A DNA stretch of 64,000 bases from Cydia pomonella (Eukaryota; Arthropoda; Insecta; Lepidoptera; Tortricidae). The stretch spans positions 1,555,247-1,619,246 of the forward strand of contig NC_084723.1 of assembly GCF_033807575.1 (NCBI RefSeq), read 5' to 3'. Under the pieces are notes generated by a model that saw only the letters and a program-made list of their open reading frames with translations, was not told the origin of the DNA and did not search any database. The stretch's first letter is position 1. Every line of letters begins with the position of its first letter. This document shows positions 1 to 12,300 of the stretch, piece after piece. The translations under genes were made by a program, and so were the position numbers.

Positions 1-1629
1 AATTTCACCGTGTTACATATATCCATTCGTGGCTTAATTGGAATACACTAGCTTTACAATCATGAGGTTCCGGGCTCAAATCCCGAACAAGGAAATCTTT
101 TTTGTTTTTTTTTTTGCACTTTTATTTCCTATTTTTTATTGACTAAGCTTTGTAACAGGGAGAGAGAAGAGGACCCTGGATCTATTCCCTGAATTGTAAC
201 ATTTTGTATTTTTTTTGTATTTAAATTTCGTATTGTTGATCAAGCGAGCACAAAGCGCGAGCAAAGCGTATTCGTTTCAGTTTTATTGTCTGACCTTTTT
301 TTACAGCCGTTAAAGTTCAAGGAGACGGACAGTAGCGCAGGCGAAAACGGGTTCATGTTTAAAAAAATCTGAGCAGTTTTTGCATTTGGATTAATTTATC
401 AACTTTGGCTTTGCTATAGAGACGTAGTTGTAGATTGGAATATTGATATTAAATTAGGAATAGAAGTTTAAACGTAAATGTATGTTATATTGCTTTAATA
501 AAAAAAAATTATATATCATAGCTAAAAGAGGGAAACGGTTTTCTAACATATTTCCTGCGTGCAGTCGCCGCAGAAAGTTTCGGTACGGTTCGTGGCATTC
601 TTTTAGAAAATTTAGGTGCATATATACTAAGAGCCAGCGATGCTTGCTATAATCTTGTCTACAAAAATTCAGGGCACAAATTTGCAGGAACACATTATAT
701 ATCTTCTGTTGATATTTTAGTCAAGGTATTCGATGAAGCAAAATGATGTTTTAGCGGATTAAATTGCCAAATCCTATAGAGATAAAACACTACAGAGTGA
801 AGCTCTGATGGCCCTTCTTCTGCCGACGAAGATGGAGGTGGTTCTACTTTTACCATTCAGGGGATGACCGACTAACTGTGGGCGTTTGGAAACGGGAAAG
901 GGAGTATTTTCTCTTTTCTTCCCATTTTGTAGGCGTTGGCAAAGAGAATTTGAAATGGAGGTGGATTGTCAAACAAAATTTTGTTGCTACATTAAAATTG
1001 CTGCTATATCTTTCGACACGTGATAAAAATTTGTAGAACGCCATTTGACTTTCCTTTCCTTGATGATCTTTTTGATCCTTATTCGTTTACTAATATATGT
1101 TATAATTGTTAAAGACCTAAAGTGGCGCCATCTAATAGATTAAAGGCCAAATGTTTGACAGCATCGTTTCGAGCGATGGCACCATAACGTTTCAAAAGTT
1201 TTAATCATGTGTCCAAAGATGGCAGTAAATATACGTGTCTACAAAGTTTTCTTAGTTAATAATTAATGAAAATTCCTTTTCCGTGCGGGCTTTTTAAATT
1301 CTAATATACGAAAAAGTATATATAAAATATTAAGAGCTATTAACATTATTTAGAGGAGATAACACTATAAATGAAACAATAATGCTATACAAAATAGTAT
1401 GAAAATAAATTGACCCATCAATAATTCTGCTTTGAAAATGTCTTTAAGGGCTCTTTATTCATTTTATTTATTATTTCTAAGTATGCTAAAAAAGATGGCG
1501 ATCGTTTTTTTTTTGTTTTAGGTAACTTTGCATTTTTTTATTTGTATGAGGATATTGCAAATCACAAAATCATAGCGACCACCTAATCATTCGCAAATGA
1601 GTTCAAATTTGGCACATAGATTACTGTTA
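1..1629. other. Upstream intergenic DNA, no gene seen apart from a SINE fragment
   Basis: AT-rich sequence with poly-T runs. A tRNA-related SINE head lies at about 20-92. Short open frames on the minus strand (454-693, 850-1044) show no recognisable domain and are not called. Confidence 0.6.
20..92 (+). mobile_element. tRNA-derived SINE head
   Basis: tRNA-like segment with an A-box-like stretch (GTGGCTTAATTGG) and a B-box-like GGGCTCAAATCCC, followed by T-rich sequence. It has no clean cloverleaf and is probably a SINE rather than a functional tRNA gene. Confidence 0.45.
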
Positions 1630-2109
1630 TACACCGTGTTTTTATTGAATTTCGTTAACTTCGGGGTATTGGTAAGTACGTTTAAGGAAACTAAATGGCA
1701 TAGTTAATTTTCAAAAAAAAAAATTTTTTTTGCTTTTTTTTTACTATTTTCATTTTTATAAAAAGTAACTAAATGTTGCATATAGCGTTGCTGTAACACG
1801 GGCATTACATTTAACTCAACCAAACAATTGAAAACTGTGACATATCAATGTCATTTCGAACGTCGATCGTCCGAGATAGTACTTACGTTTAGTAGCATAT
1901 GTATGAACTCGCACTAAACACTAATCTATAAGTAAACAGGCCCTAAGGCAAGTGTACACGCTCGTAAGGGCCTTATAAGATAAAAATTAATGATTGATTA
2001 TCTCCGAAATGGAGTTAATTAGAATATCGTTGTCTTTGAGAAAGTTACTTAATTTAAGCTCAGGAATGCACCCTCGAAATTAACGCAAATCAAAAAAAAC
2101 ACGGTGTAT
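1630..2109 (+). mobile_element. TA-flanked MITE, family 1, copy 1
   Basis: Starts TACACCGTGTTTTTATT and ends AAAAACACGGTGTA, so the termini are inverted over about 35 imperfect bases, and the ends sit on TA dinucleotides as expected for Tc1/mariner-type insertion. It is about 480 bp and shows no coding. The interior carries a segment reading GGCCCTAAGGCAAGTGTACA shared with the copies at 7612, 45594 and 59410. Confidence 0.75.
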
Positions 2110-2255
2110 AAAGGGAGCCATGTGAAGATAAAATCCTTTCAACTTTTTTCTACATACAAAGTTGGACCATCCTATTCGATAATTATGTTTTTTTGTCAAT
2201 TTAGTTTTTATAAATTCTTCTAAACAGCGGAGCCATACATTTGTTCAGTTTTAAG

Positions 2256-2606
2256 GGCTCCTCTACACGATGGCTCAGCGTAGGCCAATCTAAGGGACGC
2301 AGCTATGCGGTGAAATGAGATAGCAATATCACTTGCTCCCTCTAACGCAGTGGTTCCTAACCTTGTCAGTTCTGCCACCCCTATGACTAACTAGGGAACC
2401 CGATTTTACCCCTACTCCCAATAAATATCAATATTCTTTCTTACAGGTCTAATTTTATTTCTGTTATATTTAATTGAGCTTATTACCTCCGTTAAATACC
2501 AGATTTACCACTACGGGGGTAATTACCCCCAAGTTAGGAACCGCTGCTCTAACGCATAAATGCGCCTCTAGCACTTGCCTACGCTGGGCCATCGTGTAGA
2601 GGAGCC
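2256..2606. mobile_element. Palindromic MITE interrupted by a hAT MITE
   Basis: Outer ends GGCTCCTCTACACGATGG and CCATCGTGTAGAGGAGCC are perfect inverted repeats that continue through a CAGCGTAGGC/GCCTACGCTG segment. A separate element with its own target duplication (2348-2546) sits inside. Confidence 0.75.
2348..2546. mobile_element. hAT-type MITE with 8-bp target duplication
   Basis: Termini CAGTGGTTCCTAACCTT and AAGTTAGGAACCGCTG are inverted. The flanks are identical 8-mers CTCTAACG at 2340-2347 and 2547-2554. An 8-bp duplication with CAG..CTG ends is the hAT hallmark. At 199 bp it is non-coding and must be mobilised in trans. Confidence 0.85.
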
Positions 2607-2652
2607 ATAAGCTATGCTCGCGAGGTCTACAGCTCACAGAGCTACTAGTTTT

Positions 2653-2927
2653 GACGACCGGTTTGGCCTAGTGGGTACTGACCCTGCCTACGAAGCTGAT
2701 GGTCGCGAGTTCAAATCCTGGTAAGGGCATTTATTCGTGTGATGAGATGAGCATGGCTATTTGTTCCTGAGTCATGGGTGTTTTCTATGTATTTAAGTAT
2801 TTATAAATATTTATATATTATATATATCGTTGTCTAAGTACCCTCAACACAAGCCTTATTTGAGCTTACTGTGGGACTTAGTCAATTTGTGTAATAATGT
2901 CGTATAATATTTATTTATTTATTTTTT
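2653..2927 (+). mobile_element. tRNA-derived SINE, family A
   Basis: The head carries a tRNA-like A box (TGGCCTAGTGGGT) and B box (GAGTTCAAATCCTGG). The body contains CTGAGTCATGGGTGTTTTC, and the tail CTTACTGTGGGACTTAGTC ends in (ATTT)n. About 270 bp; the same family recurs about 15 times in this window on both strands. Confidence 0.85.
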
Positions 2928-3278
2928 ATTTAATTTTAATCAAAACTGTTTACTAACAATAAGTGGTACTTCCTCGTCCATGGTTTGAATATAATACAGA
3001 AGTTTTTGACTTTTTGTAAACGTTGTTCACCATTATGATTATTAATGATCACATTACATTAAGCAACACAATTTTAAGTTTAAACATTTTATTTATCATT
3101 GTTAAAGATAATTTATGTTATTTTTATAAATCAAATCATAGACAATAACGTTAATAACGGTTACCGTTATCGTTAATCGGTACGCTTAGTGTTACACTAC
3201 ACTACGGTACGGTAGCATCACTACTTTCTTACCATAGACAACATGTTTTGACAAACTCTCAGTCGAGTTGAGATAAAA

Positions 3279-3302
3279 ATGACGAGCCGTACGATTTACT
3301 AA
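3279..3302 (+). promoter_or_regulatory. Possible 7-codon upstream ORF in the mbc leader
   Basis: If transcription starts upstream of about 3240, the leader holds two short upstream ORFs: ATG-TTT-TGA at 3243-3251, and a 7-codon ORF at 3279-3302 with A at -3. It ends 28 bases before the mbc ATG and is in a different frame. No TATA box or initiator could be fixed. Inference only. Confidence 0.3.
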
Positions 3303-3330
3303 AATAACAAAATAAAAGTGTTTTATCAGT

Positions 3331-3376
3331 ATGACTGTGTGGAGAATTATCGAAGATAAAAACTGCTATGCCGTCG
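3331..3376 (+). CDS. mbc: mbc coding exon 1 (initiator Met)
   Basis: Encodes MTVWRIIEDKNCYAV plus the first base of Ala16. The donor is G|GTGAGT at 3377. The start ATG has A at -3. An in-frame TAA lies 18 bases upstream, so no longer start exists in this frame. The single leftover G joins CC of exon 2 to make GCC (Ala), giving the SH3 opening CYAVAIYNYN. A short N-terminal extension before the SH3 domain is normal for DOCK1-type proteins. Confidence 0.8.
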
Positions 3377-6300
3377 GTGAGTTTTTAAATTCATAAAGGT
3401 ACTTTTGACTCTAAAATTGTCGTAATCAGTTATGGGAAGTTGAACCACTTGTTGCTACTAGGATGCCCCCCGCAGCGCGAGATAAATATAAACATTGTAT
3501 CAGCACGGTGTCCCTAATACTATCAGTGATATCACTATACTTTTTACTGATATTTTTATGCAATAAAATAGTGAAACATGAACGGATGGACGGCCACTCC
3601 CTGTGTTACTGATGATTAAGTAACTTGATTGATAACTAATGCATCGCACTTAATTGAATCCAGTGTGACATACGGCTATGTTTTCCTTGACCTTATAACG
3701 AACCTGCCATAAATTAAGTCTAATGGTGGCTGGATGGATTACTTTTGCCTTAAAAAACAAAATCAAATTTAAAAAATGATTTTAAAACGTAAAGTTTTGA
3801 AAAAAAAGTTTATTCTTTCTGATCATGTTCACATAGCGTTTGCTTAAAAAATGACATCATAATCATAACCTTTGGTGTTTGTGTTATTTGTTTTTGTTCA
3901 ATAAGACAATGTAAACATAGTTAAATTCCTAACTTTATTGTTTGTTCAATACACCAACTCTTTATGATTGTATTGTAATTGAATTATAATTATACATACT
4001 GTTTTGTTTTACAATTTTCCTTTTACCCTCATAGTTAGCGGACTTCCTCAAATGATTAACTATACTATTTATACCTTTTATATCCCTTAGTATAACACAC
4101 TATTGGAAAATATAAAAGCAGGTAAATAACATTAATATTGTGTAAATAGGGCCTACTATACAATTGGTTTGCCTCAAATTTGTCCTAGTATGAAAACATG
4201 TAAAATATTATTTACCCTAGGGTTATCCCTATAAATTGAATTTTTGTAATAAAAATAATTTTCTATGGTGTTTACAGAAAGAAGTCTGAATTTTTTGTCT
4301 TTGAATTCATAGTCTTCTGTATGGAATATTCCCAATACTTTGTACAGTTAGAACCTGGAATTCCCAGTTCTAGTACAGATTTGTATGGAGAACAAGTAAT
4401 AGGAGCACATTCTACTCTAGTGGCAGCAATTAGTAATGTCGGCCCTTCATGTTTGTTATGTTATCATAATAATATGTAACTTTCATGAAAAGAGTGTACT
4501 CCCAGAGATGAGCGGAGATGTGTGGGAACCAACCAATAGCATTAGGACAGCCAGTCTGGCCTAGAGAGGATTGACTGTGTCTATGATGCCGATAATCCCG
4601 GGTTAGAATCCCAGTAAGGGCATTAATTTGTGTGAGGAAAAATAGTTATTTGTTTTACAAGGGGGCAAAGTTGTTGTTTAACCGCTCATGCTAATATTGA
4701 TTTGAGCAAGCGTAGCAAGTGGTTCGAGAAGTGGAATCTTGAGCGTTGCGAGGGTTTCAATGCACGAGGGTTAAACAAACTTTGTCTCCGAGTGAAACAC
4801 AAAATTTTTCACCACATCAACATGAGTAAACTACTAACTATGAAATACCAAAAAATTCAAATGACATCAAATCCAAATGAACGTAATACAATAATAATCA
4901 TTCAAAATCATCATTTAAAAGTCAATTCTACTAGCTAACATAAGGAAACAACTCAAAATTTGCATTTGATTACTTTGCCCCACATGTGGATAAAATGCAA
5001 CTTTCTCATTCATTTTTGAACAATCAAAAAGGGCCTTTACCAGTTGGTGTGGTGAAAAGTTATTTGTTTCTGAGTCATGGGTGTTTTCTATGTATCTAAG
5101 TATGTATTTATCTATATAAGTATGTATGTCGTGGTCTAGCACCCATAGTACAAGCTTTGCTTAGTCTGGGGCCAGGTCGATCTGTGACGAGCTAGGAAGA
5201 TTGTCCTCAAATATTTATTTTATTTAGGTTTCTTCTCTGCTGGATTACAAATAAATGCTATTGGTTAAATCCCACACGTCTTCTTATCTCCACCTCAGTA
5301 CAAAAGCAGCCTAGGTGACATAAGCTTAGGTGCCAGCAAGCTTATAGATAGAATTAAACAAACTTAACTGTACTATATCTACTTGCTAAGTTAATTAATA
5401 ACTATATCTATGTAAACAAAGACGTAAGCAAATATTGTCCTTTATTACAAGTTCAAGAAGTTTGCCGGCTCCTATATTTGGAATATTTTATTTTCACACT
5501 GCACCCGCCTTAGGATATTTCTGTTTGGTCCAGTGGTTGACTGGTAGAGAATGCCTCTCGGCATTGAGTTCACCTTTCGTACTTTTTACTTGTTTTTGTG
5601 CAATAAAGTTTAAAGCAAATAACTGTGAGGTTATTTGCTATTTTATTTAGACCTGAGTCAAGTTTTATTTTTTCAAAAATTGGCTAGCTCAAAAGATTGT
5701 TGTTCTAAATACTCTTTCTTTTATTAGTCTAGATTTTGTTTTTTAATCTCAGGTTTTCAAATCTTCATATGGGGTTTGTAGAGCTTTTGGTTTACTGAGG
5801 ATGGGTGAGGATCGGGGTGTTAAGAGAGCTTATATGGGACGACCGACTGGTCGCCGTCCAGTGGGTCGGCCCAGATACCGCTGGAGCGACAGTGTACAGG
5901 CGGATTTGTGCCAACTCAAAGCCGATAACTGGCAGGAAGTGGCACAGGATCGGGATAGGTGGCGTTCTCTCGTTTTGGAGGCCAAGACCCTCTTTGGATC
6001 ACTGCGCCACAATAGTTAGTTTTAGAGCTTTTGGTCTGAGGACCAACTTACTACAAACATCAAAATTCGATTTCTCTTTATCTGTCTCTTTTCCTTGAAT
6101 TATGCAAGTGCAATAGAGATAAAATAATGCAATAAAGATTCTTTAAACCGACACTAAATTTTTGATACAACCTTTCATTACTGACTATACTTTTCTTTTA
6201 ACAGGCAACTAACAAACCCAAACAATTAGGTTGCGTTGTTTTATCACGCTGTTTCTATGGTGGCCTTCTGGAGCCATCATCAGACCAGCTTCATGATGCC

Positions 6301-9300
6301 ATATTATTCCATTGTCACCCAACTTACATATAAATCATATAATATAGGTATCTATGATTGTATGTGAAGCTTTAGCTCAATCTAATTAGGTGTGGGAAGT
6401 GGGTCTAAGTCTTAATTAGGTTGCAGGTTTTGATCCGAACGTATAAACATTGCAATAAGCTAGTAATAACGAATTTTGATTTTCGATGTTCGCATTAGAC
6501 CCTCTGGGGGCGTAACGCGAAAACCGAAATTCGCAAATTGCGGGGATCTTTCTCTTTTACTCTCACTAAGACGTAATTAGAGTGACAGAGAAAAATGCCC
6601 GCAATTGACGAACTTCGATTTTCGCGGTTATAGCCGCTTATCGTGACCCCTTTAGGCCCCTCGCCACCTGAGGAAGTCCAATTGTCGACAGTCAAAACAT
6701 TCACGCTGTCAATATTAATATTCGCTCAATTGAATTAATTTTTATGCAAACTCGTGCTTTATCGCTGGAGGTCGTGGGTTCGTATCCCGGCTTGTACCAC
6801 AACCATTGTGTCTTGGAACTCATGTACGGAATGTCATTTCATTTTATTTTTATTTTTTTGGGTACAAAAAACAAGGCAACTAAAGGAGTTTTGACCCATA
6901 TACATAATCAAATTATGTTATAATCAACTTGTGTTGTGCAAAGTTGAAGACACCAAACCTCAGCCCACCCACCCCCTACTAAGTAGATGGTGTGCTCAAA
7001 TCACTGCACCTATGCAATTAAAACTACACGAGGACATGCGCTTGGCGAGGAATAGAAGCCTATGGAGGAACCTAGTCTTCAACAGAAGGGCATGATGTCA
7101 CGATCCTCAGCATTGAGGGACCGACTGAAGAAGAGAGACATAATCAACATTAGAGTTAACTCGCCAAACTGCTTACGCAGTTTGTTGACGAGACAGCGTT
7201 CATTCTTTACTTTATCCCGCCTAGTTTCTTTCCGGCCCCATATTGGCATACCCTCCTTCAATTGAGGGGGGATTTCATAATAAACTATCTTTATCTTATC
7301 TTTATCTTTAACTATGCACGTAAAAGAGACAATAATATATAATGATTAAGCGCCTATCATTCTATGCTTTCCCCAAATGTCTACATGTTGAAGATTAGCT
7401 ATCGCTTTTTGAAAATCTTCGCAAGGTTATTAAGGAACCAGACTAATCCCAATAAGCCTTCGGTAGCTTAGTGGATAGAGAGTTGGACCGTTGGAGTATG
7501 TTTTAAGTTTTTCCTTAAGAGGAAAGGGGACGGCCGCTTCTCTATACAAACGTAGTTCCCATTTTCCTCTCTGGATATTGATTATGGTAAATATTTTTAC
7601 ACAATTTGATATACACCGTGTTTTTATTTAATTCCGTTAATTTCGGGGCATGAGTAAGTTCGTTTAAGGAAGATGTAGATGTAGTGTAGGGACGCCCGGC
7701 CGGAAGCAGGCGGGCTGTCGATCGCGTGTTGCGTTCATTCAGCCCAATTCCCTGAAGTTGGAGCTGCAGGTTACTGTCCCGGCGGCATTCCCATACCAAT
7801 CTCCTCAAATCTTCTTGTTTACCTGCAGAACAGAAGGACATCTTTAAGTTCGACGTCTTTTAGTTCGTTTTCTATTAGTGAGTCTCTACCGAATGTATTA
7901 TATCGCAGTGCCGCGTACATGATACATTCTGCTAGTAGGTGGAAGCTAGTTTCCTCCTTACCACAGTGTGGACAGGAGGCGTCTCTATTTATTTTTATTA
8001 CCTTGAGATGTCTGTTGAGAGTATTGTGACCAGTAATGATACCTGTCAATATTCTCAGACTGACTGACAGACTCGTTTAAGGAAACTAAATGGCAGGGGT
8101 AATTTGATAAAAAATTTTTTTTTTGTTTTATAAAAAGTAATTAAATGTTGCATATAGCGTTGTTGTAACACGGGCATTATATTCAACTTAACCAAACAAT
8201 TGAAAACTATGACATTTCAAACATCGACCGTCCGACATAGTACTTACGTTTAGTAGCAAATGTATGAACTCGTACTAAACACTAATCAATATAAATAAAT
8301 AAATAATAAATATTATAGTACATTATTACACAAATTGACTAAGTCCCACAGTAAGCTCAATATGGCTTGTGTTGTAGGTACCTAGACAACGATATATATA
8401 ATATATAATTATAAATACTTAAATACATAGAAAACACCCATGACTCAGAAACAAATATCCGTGTTCATCACACAAATATATGCTCTTACCAGGATTTGAA
8501 CCCGGGACCATCAGCTTCATAGGCAGGGTCACTACCCACTAGGCCAGACCGGTCGTCAATATGTAAACAGTCCCTAAGGCAAAGGTACATGCTCGTAGGG
8601 GCCTTATAAGATAAAATAAATTATTGATTATCTCCGAAATGGAGTTAATTATAATACCGGTGTCTTTGAGAAAGTTACTTAATTTAAGCTTAGGAATGCA
8701 CCCTTGAAATTAACGGAAATAAAAAAAAACACGGTGTATATTAACCATCGCTACGTTTCACTTTTTTCGATTTATTGATTATAGATTTATATACAATAAC
8801 AATATACATAATGGTATATACAGAGGATTACTATAACTAGCTTAAATCTAAAATAGGCCCTTGAGGCGTTGTACCAAGGATGCTGGCGGCATTTCCTTGT
8901 TGTATCGCAATACGTTGTGCAAGGAAGCCGCCATCTCTTCGGTCACCAGTTACGTCAACCAGACGCTTCGCGATTTCTGCAAAAATTTTGTTTATTGTAA
9001 TAATTTGGTGCGAAAACACATTTCATACAAATTTACATTAAATCCTCCCAACTTTATGATAATTAAAAATTCGAAAAAATCAAACGTTCCCTACGCTGTG
9101 GTTGATATACAACAATTTGTGCCAAAATATTTCCAATAATGTTTATATCCAGACAAATGAGGACTATGTTTGTATGAAAAAGCCATTTCGCGCGGGTCCT
9201 CCAATTTCGTTTTAGCTTTTTCGCTAGTTAACTGTACCCCTAGTGTACATTTATTCGATAGCGAAACGTGACGTACGCGTTTGCTTTAACTCTCATTTTG

Positions 9301-12300
9301 TATGCGATTTTGAGTTTTCAAAACGTGCCGCTTGGCGCGCTCTTTCTAAATCCAATACAAAATGAGACTAAACGCAAACGCGTACGTCACGTTTCGAAAT
9401 CGAATTTATTTACACTAGGGGTACAGTACCCCTAGTGTAAGTAAATATTTTCGACAGCGAAACGTGACGTACGCGTTTGCGTTAAGTGTCATTTTGTATG
9501 AGATTTTTGACTTTCCAAAACGTCCCGCTTGGCGCGCTGTTCAAAAACCCATACAAAATGAGACTTAACGCAAACGCGTACGACACGTTTCGCTATCGAC
9601 TAAATTTATACTAGGGGTACTGATCACGATTTTTGGTGAAAATATAACAACATTTTCAAAGACTTAACACGCACAGACTAACCGTATTGCGTTTTCGCCG
9701 ATGATGTGTCCGTAACTTTGTAACGTTCCTCATATAAGTCTAACAAAAACGTTGCGTGTTCGTTATATCCGATTACGTTCACAAGCTATTTGCACGTTTG
9801 TGTTTCCCTGTTTACCTAATATTTCCTAGCCTCGTAGTCCATAATACAAATGTTCTTATTTTATATTTGAACCTTGTGGTGTAGTAAATTGGGTTGAATT
9901 TCGTTTGTTTGAGAAAGCAATGAAACAAAAAAAATGCTACTTTATTTTGTTTATGTGAGGTTTTAATTAGATTAGTAGTAGTCTCATAGTGTTGTGTTCC
10001 TGCCGGTGAGTAAGGTTGCCAGAGCTCAACGAGGGGGGGGGGGGGGGTTAGGGTCGGCAACGCGCATGTAACTCCTCTGGAGTTGCAGGCGTACATAGGC
10101 TACGGAGACTGCTTACCATCAGGCGGGCCGTATGCTTGTTTGCCACCGACGTACTATTAAAAAAAAATTGAAACGAAGTGTACATTGTAATGCACTCCAA
10201 CAACAAATACAAACGATAAACGGACAAATAGTAGTCGTATCTGTACGGCTACCATGAGTTTGACACTGACATATTGGCTAACGTCTATGTGACTTATTTT
10301 TTATACATATCGCTCGTACTAATATGTCAGTATGCAGTAATATCCAGTGCCGGTTGTCATACATTTGTCTCGAGCGGATCCTTGGTTACTTTGGACACGC
10401 AGCCTGACGGGAGCTGGACAACTTCGAAAAGCGCATTATGTTTGGCATGGCGGATGGAGGACGGGGTAGTGGACATCCACCAACCCGCTGGGTGGACATT
10501 GTAAAGGCCTGCCAGGGATGCAGTTTTAATTGCATAGGTGCAGTGATTTGAGCACACCATCTACTTAGTAGGGGGTGGGTGGGCTGAGGTCTGGTGTCTT
10601 CAACTTTGCACAACACAAGTTGATTATAACATAAGTTGATTATGTATATGGGTCAAAACTCTTTTAGTTGCCTTGTTTTTTGTACAGGCGCCTATTATTA
10701 GGAACGCGGAAAATCGTGCAGAATGGAGAGCCTTGCACAAAATAACGATCTCATGTGGTCGCGACCCTCAGTCATGAGGAAACAAGGAAGAAGCATATGC
10801 CATATGCCAGTACTAGCGAGACGCATAGAAAGTAAGAATATGTCCGTGTCAGATGAGTGTCAAGCTCGTGGTAAGGGTACTGGTATTGTACACATTTAAA
10901 TAACGGATGACGGCATGCAATACAATACCAAAAATCCTTCCTTGAACAACCTACGCACAATTGTGTCATGAGACTCATAAGAGCATATAAATTGTTTTTT
11001 TTTTTTTTTTATGGTAGAGGAGGCAAACGAGCAGACAGTTCACCTGATGGTAAGCGATTACCGCCGCCCATGGACACCTGCAACACCAGAGGGGTTGTAA
11101 GTGCGTTGCCGGCCTTTAAGATGGGAGTACGCTCTTTTCTTGAAGGTTTGAAGGTCGTATCGGTCCGGAAATACCGCAGGCGACAGTTCATTCCACAGTT
11201 TAGCTGTGCGAGGCAGAAAGTTCCTGGAAAAACGCACAGATGAGGACTGCCAACCATCTAAGTGGTGAGGATGGAAATGTTGTCGCGTAGGGCGATGGCG
11301 AAAAGAAGCGGCAGGGATTAATCCGAACAATTCCTCGGAGCACTCCCCGTTGTACATGAGATAGAAAATGCAGAGCGAGGCCACATCTCTACGCAGCGCC
11401 AAGGAGAATCATTTGATATTTACCAGTCACTTTTCGGTGAAGGAAAACATCGTGAGGAAACCGGACTAATCCCCACAAGGCATAGTTTCACCCTCTGGGT
11501 TGGAAGGTCAGATGGCAGTCGCTTTCGTAAAAACTAGTGCCTACGCCAAATCTTGGGATTAGTTGTCAAGGGGACCCTGGGCTCCCATGAGCCGTGGCAA
11601 TATGCCGGGACAACGCAAAGAAGAAGAAGAGCAACTAGCCACTTAAACTAGAAACCCTCGACAAGGAATTTATTCTACAATAAAACAAGATTATTCTTTT
11701 CTGTAATTATCTGTAATAATTTAATATATATAGATACACGTTACAACTAAATTATTATTATATTATTATTTGTATCTCCGTTACAAACGTTGGGGTTTTT
11801 AAGCCCGGTCATTTATAAGGCGTGCGTGGGGATATAGATCCAACACGTAGAGGCCGTTTGGAGAGCTTTGATGTCATGTAGAACGCCTGCTGGAACCCAT
11901 TCATGTGTACCTAAATAGATACCCATAAACCGGTTTCAGCAGGCATGGGAGGCTATTGCAGAAAAATGGAGTCTTGGTCTATGGTTTGAATTTGGTTGGA
12001 AAATAAGACTGGGCTATTGCTAAGAGTTCCGGACACCTGCTATAACATTGTGATATACAGTGTTATCAAGGCAGGCGGTGACTCGCCACTCGCTAGATGG
12101 GCACCTGATGCGCCACCGTAAAGACGGCCGGCGCAACACCGGCGTGAGCGGCTCAGGGGTGTTATTACACAAATTGACTAAGTCCCACAGTAAGCTTAAT
12201 AAGGCTCTCAACACAAGCCTTATTAAGCTTACTGTGGGACTTAGTCAATTTGTGTAATAACACCCCTGAGCCGCTGTGTGTACTTAGACAACGATAAATA

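Larger units (their letters stand above)
7612..8739 (+). mobile_element. TA-flanked MITE, family 1, copy 2, carrying two later insertions
   Basis: Outer ends TACACCGTGTTTTTATT and AACACGGTGTA match copy 1. About 480 bp of MITE is expanded to 1.13 kb by a LINE fragment (7672-8073) and a family A SINE (8291-8556). It gives a clear relative age order: MITE first, then the two retroposons. Confidence 0.8.

Noticed and set aside
4650..5060. Target duplication AGTTATTTGTTT around the 0.4-kb repeat
   Set aside because: The second copy (43955) has nearly the same bases at its left edge, so they belong to the repeat itself.
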